DNA of 64,000 bases from Eutrophocola sp964503965 (GTDB lineage: Bacteria > Pseudomonadota > Gammaproteobacteria > Pseudomonadales > Pseudohongiellaceae): positions 12,527-76,526 of the forward strand of contig CAZDCK010000011.1 in the NCBI GenBank assembly GCA_964503965.1, given 5' to 3'. Both the position numbers and the translations under genes were made by a program. This document shows positions 59,108-64,000 of this stretch, piece by piece (position 1 is the stretch's first letter; each line of letters begins with the position of its first letter). The notes under the pieces were generated by a model. The model was not told the origin of the DNA. It searched no databases and saw only the letters and a program-made list of their open reading frames with translations.

Positions 59108-60223
59108 TTATTCACAAGGGAGATACTCAACCACTTCAAGGTCAAAACCTGAAATGGCGTACTTGGTCGGATAACTCAGCAGGCGCATTTTTCCAACGCC
59201 CACGTCCCTAAGGATCTGTGACCCGGTACCAACATTCAGGTAGATGCCGTGGTGGGCGGGAGCGGTTGCAGGCTGATCTGAAATCTTATCGATTGCCGCC
59301 AGTTCATCCAGTACATCGGCGGTCCCCATTTCATTGGCCAATACTACCACAACGCCCTTTCCTTCCTCGCTGATGCGAGCCAGTGAACGATGCAGTGACC
59401 AGCTCGGGCGAGCAGGATTGGCAATACCCAGCAGATCACGGACAGTATCTGTCACCAGTACCCGGGCCAGTACCGGCTCGTCCTCCCGGATATCCCCTTT
59501 TACCAACGCCAGGTGAACCAGCGATCCTTCCTTGATCAGATCCCTGTAACAGTAGACCTTGAATTCACCATGATCTGTCGGCAGCGTGTACTCGTGGGTC
59601 CGCTCAATGGTTTTCTCATGGGCAATGCGGTAATGAATAAGGTCCATGATGGTACCGATTTTCAGATCGTGCTCGGCAGCAAATTTCTCCAGGTCCGGCT
59701 TGCGGGCCATGGAACCATCCTCGTTCATGATTTCACAGATAGCTGAAGCGGGAGATAGTCCGGCAAGCCTGGCCAGGTCACATCCGGCTTCGGTATGTCC
59801 GGCACGGCGTAGCACGCCACCATCATTGGCCATCACCGGGAAAATATGTCCTGGCTGAACAATGTCTTCCGGTTTGGCATCCGGTGCCACGGCCACCTGG
59901 ATGGTTCTGGCACGATCAGCGGCCGATATTCCGGTTGTCACGCCAGTGGAGGCTTCTATAGAGACAGTGAAATTACAGCCAAAGGGCGTGACATTGTTAT
60001 CGACCATCAGGGGCAGTTTCAACTGGCGGCACCGGTCGCGGGTCAATGTCAGGCAAATGAGACCCCGGGCATACTTCGCCATGAAATTGATGTCTTCCGG
60101 TTTTATCCTGTCCGCCGCGATAACGAGATCACCCTCGTTCTCACGATCCTCATCATCCATCAGGACCACCATTTTGCCCTGGCGAAAGTCTTCAATAAGT
60201 TCTTCTACAGAATTCAGAGTCAT
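59108..60223 (-). CDS. 3,4-dihydroxy-2-butanone-4-phosphate synthase with degenerate GTP cyclohydrolase II domain (RibBX-like)
   Basis: The 371-residue protein has a complete RibB domain (VLMDDEDRENEGDLVIAAD near 19-37, ANDGGVLRRAGHTEAGCDL near 129-147). A second domain follows where RibA should be. That domain keeps VLARVLVTDTVRDLLG and RDVGVGKMRLLSY but lacks the zinc cysteines (CxxDxxxSxRCDC region), so it is unlikely to be an active GTP cyclohydrolase II. Such 'RibBX' proteins occur in Shewanella and other Gammaproteobacteria with a separate ribA. It sits between ribE and ribH. Confidence 0.88.
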   Translation of the reverse strand: MTLNSVEELIEDFRQGKMVVLMDDEDRENEGDLVIAADRIKPEDINFMAKYARGLICLTLTRDRCRQLKLPLMVDNNVTPFGCNFTVSIEASTGVTTGISAADRARTIQVAVAPDAKPEDIVQPGHIFPVMANDGGVLRRAGHTEAGCDLARLAGLSPASAICEIMNEDGSMARKPDLEKFAAEHDLKIGTIMDLIHYRIAHEKTIERTHEYTLPTDHGEFKVYCYRDLIKEGSLVHLALVKGDIREDEPVLARVLVTDTVRDLLGIANPARPSWSLHRSLARISEEGKGVVVVLANEMGTADVLDELAAIDKISDQPATAPAHHGIYLNVGTGSQILRDVGVGKMRLLSYPTKYAISGFDLEVVEYLPCE

Positions 60224-60235
60224 GGTCTGCTGCGT

Positions 60236-60910
60236 CTATTGACTGTCGTCATGCTGGCCAACAAAACCGTATTGTTCCAGCTTGTCCAGGGTAATACCCT
60301 CGCCGGCACCTGCCAGGTTTCTGTCTGCAAGCAGCCGTTCGAGATACCGACTGATGATATCCACTTCCAGGTTCACTTTCTGTCCCGGCTTCAAGGTAGA
60401 AAAAGTCGTTACATCGGCTGTATGGGGAATGATATTGACCCCGAATTGATTTCCCTCCACGGCATTCACAGTCAGGCTGATTCCTTCCAGGCAAACAGAG
60501 CCCTTGGCGGCAATATAACGGGCCAGCGAGGAAGGTACCTCAAAGACAAGTCTCTCGCTGCGTCCTTCCTCACTCCGACTAACCAGCTCCGCCAGGCCAT
60601 CCACATGACCGCTGACGATATGTCCACCAAAGCGGCTGCTGGGCTGCATGGCTTTTTCCAGGTTCACCCTGGCCCCTTCCTCAAGACTGGCAAAGGAGGT
60701 CAGGTCAATGGTCTCATTGGAAATGTCCACGGTGAAACCATGACCATCCAGGGCAATGGCTGTCAAGCAGACACCACTGACACAAATACTGTCGCCGATC
60801 GCCACGTCCGAGAAATCCAGGTCGTCGGACACGATTACAGCACGCAGATCGCCACCGGTCTGTTCAAGACTCTTGATAGTGCCCAGGGCTTGTATGATTC
60901 CTGTAAACAT
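60236..60910 (-). CDS. ribE: Riboflavin synthase, alpha chain
   Basis: The 224-residue protein is made of two lumazine-binding domains. It starts FTGIIQALGTIKSLEQ, carries GDSICVSGVCLTAIALDG near 36-53 and GHIVSGHVDGLAEL near 94-107, and repeats the pattern in the second half (GSVCLEGISLTVNAVEGNQFGVNIIPHT). It dismutates two lumazines to riboflavin. Confidence 0.96.
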   Translation of the reverse strand: MFTGIIQALGTIKSLEQTGGDLRAVIVSDDLDFSDVAIGDSICVSGVCLTAIALDGHGFTVDISNETIDLTSFASLEEGARVNLEKAMQPSSRFGGHIVSGHVDGLAELVSRSEEGRSERLVFEVPSSLARYIAAKGSVCLEGISLTVNAVEGNQFGVNIIPHTADVTTFSTLKPGQKVNLEVDIISRYLERLLADRNLAGAGEGITLDKLEQYGFVGQHDDSQ

Positions 60911-60916
60911 AATTAT

Positions 60917-62026
60917 TCAGTATGGATTTTTAACGCGGGAGCGCATTCTACAGTCTTTTCCGACCATTGCCACGTCAAGGATCTCCAGAGCAACCTGGTC
61001 CTCCATCTTCTCAAGTCCCAGCCTGAACAGGGGTCGAGCATCACTGCCAAGCAGCTTTGGCGCTATATAGGTGATCACTTCATCCACCAGGCCTGCCTTA
61101 AGCATACTGCCGGCCAGTTCCGCACCGGACTCAAGCAGGATTTCGTTACACTGGTAATCCCGGGCCAGGGTTTGAAGTAATGTATGCAGGTCTACCTGTC
61201 CATCTGCATTGGCACAGGAGAGCAGGGTCACGCGTTCATTGGCGAGTTCATTCTCCTTGTCAGACAACAGCGTTTCACTGGTCACCGCTGTAGCCAGAAT
61301 GACCTGCCCGGGCAGGTGCAGGGTTTTAGCCTGAGGAGAAATTCGCAGTCGGGAATCCACGATGACACGTATTGGCGCTTTACATTCCATGGTCTGGCTA
61401 CGCACATCAAGACCGGAATCATCACTTAACACGGTTTCAATGCCGGTCAGTATGGCACTGCTGCGAGCCCTGAGCCGCTGGACATCCTCACGGGCCTCGG
61501 TCCCGGTAATCCACTTGCTTTCGCCGCTGGCCATGGCAGTTCGACCATCAAGACTCATGGCAAGCTTGCAGACAACGTGAGGCAGTCCTTTGGTCATCCG
61601 CTTGATAAAGCCCGGATTAAGTGCACCAGCCTCTTCAGGGCATATGGGACCTGATACCTCAATACCTGCATCGGAGATTTTCCGGATCCCACGCCCAGCC
61701 ACCTGCGGATTTGGATCCACCATCCCATAGACAACACGGGCTATTCCTGCCTCAATAACAGCGTCACAACAGGGACCTGTTTTACCGGTAAAGGAACAGG
61801 GTTCCAGCGTCACATAGAGTGTAGCGCCAGTTTCCCGGCCGGCCGCTTTCCTGATGGCCATCACTTCGGCATGTTCCTGCCCTGGCCATTCATGCCAACC
61901 TTCTGCAATGATCCCGCCATCCTTGACCAGCAGCGCGCCCACAACCGGATTTGGCCGGGTCGTGTTCCTGCCCTTTTCCGCCAGGGACAGACAGTGCTGC
62001 ATGAATTTAATATCAGTGTCGGACAT
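60917..62026 (-). CDS. ribD: Riboflavin biosynthesis deaminase/reductase RibD
   Basis: The 369-residue bifunctional enzyme has the deaminase zinc site HAEVMAI (near 49-55) with the PCSFTGKTGPCCDAV Cys pair near 74-88, and a reductase domain from about 146 (KLAMSLDGRTAMASGESKWITG). It converts the pyrimidine intermediate in two steps. An ORF from 62143 would overlap nrdR and adds 39 unmatched residues, so I place the start at ATG 62026, 49 nt after nrdR. Confidence 0.94.
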   Translation of the reverse strand: MSDTDIKFMQHCLSLAEKGRNTTRPNPVVGALLVKDGGIIAEGWHEWPGQEHAEVMAIRKAAGRETGATLYVTLEPCSFTGKTGPCCDAVIEAGIARVVYGMVDPNPQVAGRGIRKISDAGIEVSGPICPEEAGALNPGFIKRMTKGLPHVVCKLAMSLDGRTAMASGESKWITGTEAREDVQRLRARSSAILTGIETVLSDDSGLDVRSQTMECKAPIRVIVDSRLRISPQAKTLHLPGQVILATAVTSETLLSDKENELANERVTLLSCANADGQVDLHTLLQTLARDYQCNEILLESGAELAGSMLKAGLVDEVITYIAPKLLGSDARPLFRLGLEKMEDQVALEILDVAMVGKDCRMRSRVKNPY

Positions 62027-62075
62027 CACAGGGTTTGGTTTCAGTGACCAGGCAGTCTGGTACGTTATGAAATGA

Positions 62076-62555
62076 TCAGTTGCCTGAGGATTTCGGGGAT
62101 TCACCTTCACTGGAGATCCGGTCAATCTCGGCCCTGAATTCATTCAGGTCCTTGAAGCTTCTATAGACCGAGGCGAAACGCACATAGGCCACTTCATCCA
62201 GCTTTTTCAACTCATCCATGACTTTTTCGCCTACCAGCTTGCTGGGCACCTCTCTTTCACCGGTTGCTCTTAACTCATGGGATATATGACTCAGCGAGCT
62301 CTCCACACTCTCCATACTTACCGGCCTTTTTTCCAGAGCCTTGAGTATGCCAGAGCGGAGCTTTTCCTCGTTGAAAGGCTCGCGTGTTCCATCCTGCTTG
62401 ATGAGGCGTGGCATCAGAAGTTCCGCAGACTCAAAAGTCGTAAATCGCTCGGAACAGGACAGACACTCCCGACGCCGGCGGACCTGGTTACCGTCAGCAA
62501 CCAATCGGGAATCGATCACCTTGGTATCTTCAGCATTACAGAAAGGACAGTACAT
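62076..62555 (-). CDS. nrdR: Transcriptional repressor NrdR
   Basis: The 159-residue protein has a zinc ribbon (CPFCNAEDTKVIDSR near 3-17 and CLSCSERF near 31-38) and an ATP-cone (about 50-138, VRFASVYRSFKDLNEF at its end). NrdR represses ribonucleotide reductase genes depending on dATP/ATP. It sits between glyA and ribD as in many Gammaproteobacteria. No nrd genes are in the window. Confidence 0.97.
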   Translation of the reverse strand: MYCPFCNAEDTKVIDSRLVADGNQVRRRRECLSCSERFTTFESAELLMPRLIKQDGTREPFNEEKLRSGILKALEKRPVSMESVESSLSHISHELRATGEREVPSKLVGEKVMDELKKLDEVAYVRFASVYRSFKDLNEFRAEIDRISSEGESPKSSGN

Positions 62556-62574
62556 GGTTCAGGCCACCGACTGA

Positions 62575-63831
62575 CTATCGATAAACGGGAAAGCGCCTGC
62601 AAAGTTCCAGCACTTTTTCTTTAACCGACGCTATCAATGTCTCATTTTCAGTGTCTTCAAGAATATCACAGATCCAGTTGGCCAATTGTGTGACTTCCTC
62701 TTCACCGAATCCCCGAGTTGTTACGGCAGGACTCCCAATACGAATGCCGCTGGTCACAAAGGGTGGCAACGGATCGTTGGGTACAGCATTTTTATTGACG
62801 GTGATATTGGCGCTGCCAAGTGCTTTGTCCGCTTCCTGACCGGTCACACCTTTACCAACCAGGCTGAGCAGGAAGAGGTGGTCATCGGTACCACCAGAGA
62901 CAATCTCAAACCCACGTTCCATAAATACAGCGGCCATGGTCCTGGAGTTAGCCAGTGTCTGCTTCTGGTATTCGACAAATTCTTCCGTCATCGCTTCCTT
63001 GAAGCAGGCCGCCTTGCCAGCGATTACATGCATCAATGGCCCGCCCTGGCTTTCAGGAAATACGGCAAAGTTCAACCGCTTGTTGAGCTCTTCATCATCG
63101 CCCCGGGCGAGAATGATTCCGCCCCTGGGGCCGCGGAGAGTCTTATGGGTGGTCGACGTACAGATGTGGGCAATATTTACCGGACTTGGATAAACGCCTG
63201 CCGCAATCAGCCCTGCCACGTGTGCCATATCGACGACAAAATAGGCACCAACACTATCGGCGATGTCTCGCATTCTCTGCCAGTCAACAACGCGTGAGTA
63301 AGCAGAAAACCCTGCCCAGATAACCTTCGGTTTATGCTGCCTGGCTAGCTCATTAACGTGGTCATAATCAATTTCACCGGTTTCCGGGTTCAATCCATAC
63401 TGAACGGCGTTGTATATACGGCCTGAAAAACTGACCGAAGCGCCGTGGGTAAGGTGTCCACCATCAGCCAGGCTCATTCCCATAAAGGTATCGCCGGGCT
63501 TCATCAATGCCATATAAACCGCCGCATTGGCCTGGGAACCGGAATGAGGCTGCACATTGGCATACCCGGCACCGAACAGGGCCCTGGCCCGATCTATGGC
63601 CATATTTTCCACCACATCCACATGCTCACAGCCACCATAGTAACGTTTGCCCGGATACCCCTCGGCATACTTGTTGGTCAGAATGCTGCCCTGGGCTTCC
63701 AGGACACGCGGACTGGTATAGTTTTCCGATGCAATCAGTTCGATATGCTCTTCCTGACGTTGTGATTCATTATTGATCGCAGACAGCAATTCATCATCAA
63801 ATCCGGCCAGTTTCATTTGATTGTCTAGCAT
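62575..63831 (-). CDS. glyA: Serine hydroxymethyltransferase
   Basis: The 418-residue PLP enzyme converts serine and THF to glycine and 5,10-methylene-THF. IELIASENYTSPRVLEAQGSILTNKYAEGYPGKRYYGGC near 31-69 and the PLP lysine in STTHKTLRGPRGG near 228-240 are diagnostic. AGGAG precedes the ATG. Upstream on the minus strand TAGAAT at 63873-63868 is a plausible -10. Confidence 0.98.
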   Translation of the reverse strand: MLDNQMKLAGFDDELLSAINNESQRQEEHIELIASENYTSPRVLEAQGSILTNKYAEGYPGKRYYGGCEHVDVVENMAIDRARALFGAGYANVQPHSGSQANAAVYMALMKPGDTFMGMSLADGGHLTHGASVSFSGRIYNAVQYGLNPETGEIDYDHVNELARQHKPKVIWAGFSAYSRVVDWQRMRDIADSVGAYFVVDMAHVAGLIAAGVYPSPVNIAHICTSTTHKTLRGPRGGIILARGDDEELNKRLNFAVFPESQGGPLMHVIAGKAACFKEAMTEEFVEYQKQTLANSRTMAAVFMERGFEIVSGGTDDHLFLLSLVGKGVTGQEADKALGSANITVNKNAVPNDPLPPFVTSGIRIGSPAVTTRGFGEEEVTQLANWICDILEDTENETLIASVKEKVLELCRRFPVYR

Positions 63832-63867
63832 CTTGCTCCTCTGGAGGGGTAAAAATTCGGGCTAGCT

Positions 63868-63873
63868 ATTCTA
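63868..63873 (-). promoter_or_regulatory. Candidate -10 of glyA
   Basis: TAGAAT on the minus strand lies 37 nt before the glyA ATG. No clear -35 is visible. The remaining 127 bp up to the window edge hold no gene I can support. Confidence 0.35.
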
Positions 63874-64000
63874 CCTGAAAAATTACAGTATTCAGAGAAG
63901 TTACCCCGTTTTTACATCTCCCATCAGGAATCCCCAACAATGAGTCAGTTTGTTTACACTATGACAGGGGTTAGCATATATCCATAAATATCAAACACTT

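Noticed and set aside
59846..61180. 444-codon plus-strand frame over ribBX/ribE/ribD
   Set aside because: It runs antisense across three conserved riboflavin genes; composition is that of their complement.
1..64000. tRNA, rRNA, transposase or phage genes
   Set aside because: None recognised on either strand from protein or RNA features.

Overview
The window reads as a chromosomal segment of a free-living, probably aquatic gammaproteobacterium. The evidence is gene order: UPF0149/pepP/ubiH beside a TIGR02449-zapA-6S RNA-fau cassette, nrdR-ribD-ribE-ribBX-ribH-nusB-thiL-pgpA, and metK divergent from tkt. Almost all genes are housekeeping or nutrient-scavenging. I see no tRNA, rRNA, CRISPR array, prophage or intact insertion sequence. 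One run of 100 N (49755-49854) is a scaffold gap inside a simple-sequence array.

Layout. 1-8600: mixed genes (secreted protein cut by the edge, serine hydrolase, alpha/beta hydrolase, aldo-keto reductase, a frameshifted gene, HPF-like ribosome factor, NhaR-like regulator, QueH, a methyltransferase). 8700-14610: a minus-strand run of two imelysins, two di-haem c-type proteins and a DUF1513 protein, beginning 3 nt after phoU. 14610-23402: the Pho regulon (phoU, pstBACS, a phosphate-selective porin, phoR, phoB). 23632-28751: an ECF sigma factor with a DUF3379 partner, a DEAD-box helicase, and a fused trpEG preceded by a Trp-Trp-Trp leader peptide and terminator. 28807-35102: ubiH, pepP, UPF0149, zapA, 6S RNA, fau, a 30-residue membrane ORF, rpiA. 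35380-45639: acyltransferase-like and methyltransferase genes, fba, pgk, a sulfotransferase-like gene, tkt, metK, ahcY. 45694-56443: accessory metabolism (dioxygenase, 2OG oxygenase plus sulfotransferase, PQQ alcohol dehydrogenase, LigM-like O-demethylase, aldehyde dehydrogenase). 56574-63831: the riboflavin/nusB/thiL/pgpA cluster, nrdR and glyA.

Regulation can be read directly in several places. Three promoters (pstS, porin, phoB) carry CTTMAYA-type half-sites spaced 11 bp apart, each followed 9 nt later by a -10-like hexamer: a lineage-specific Pho box. A 7-1-7 palindrome resembling a Fur operator overlaps a TATAAT in front of the second imelysin. The trpEG leader is a classical ribosome-mediated attenuator whose promoter spacing fits a leaderless mRNA.

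Unexplained structure includes two copies of a composite intergenic repeat (35103-35379 and 49742-50165), a large inverted repeat in front of the LigM-like gene, a gene-free 558-bp metK/tkt interval, and a glycolytic cluster in which a sulfotransferase-like gene on the other strand occupies the place where gap is often found.
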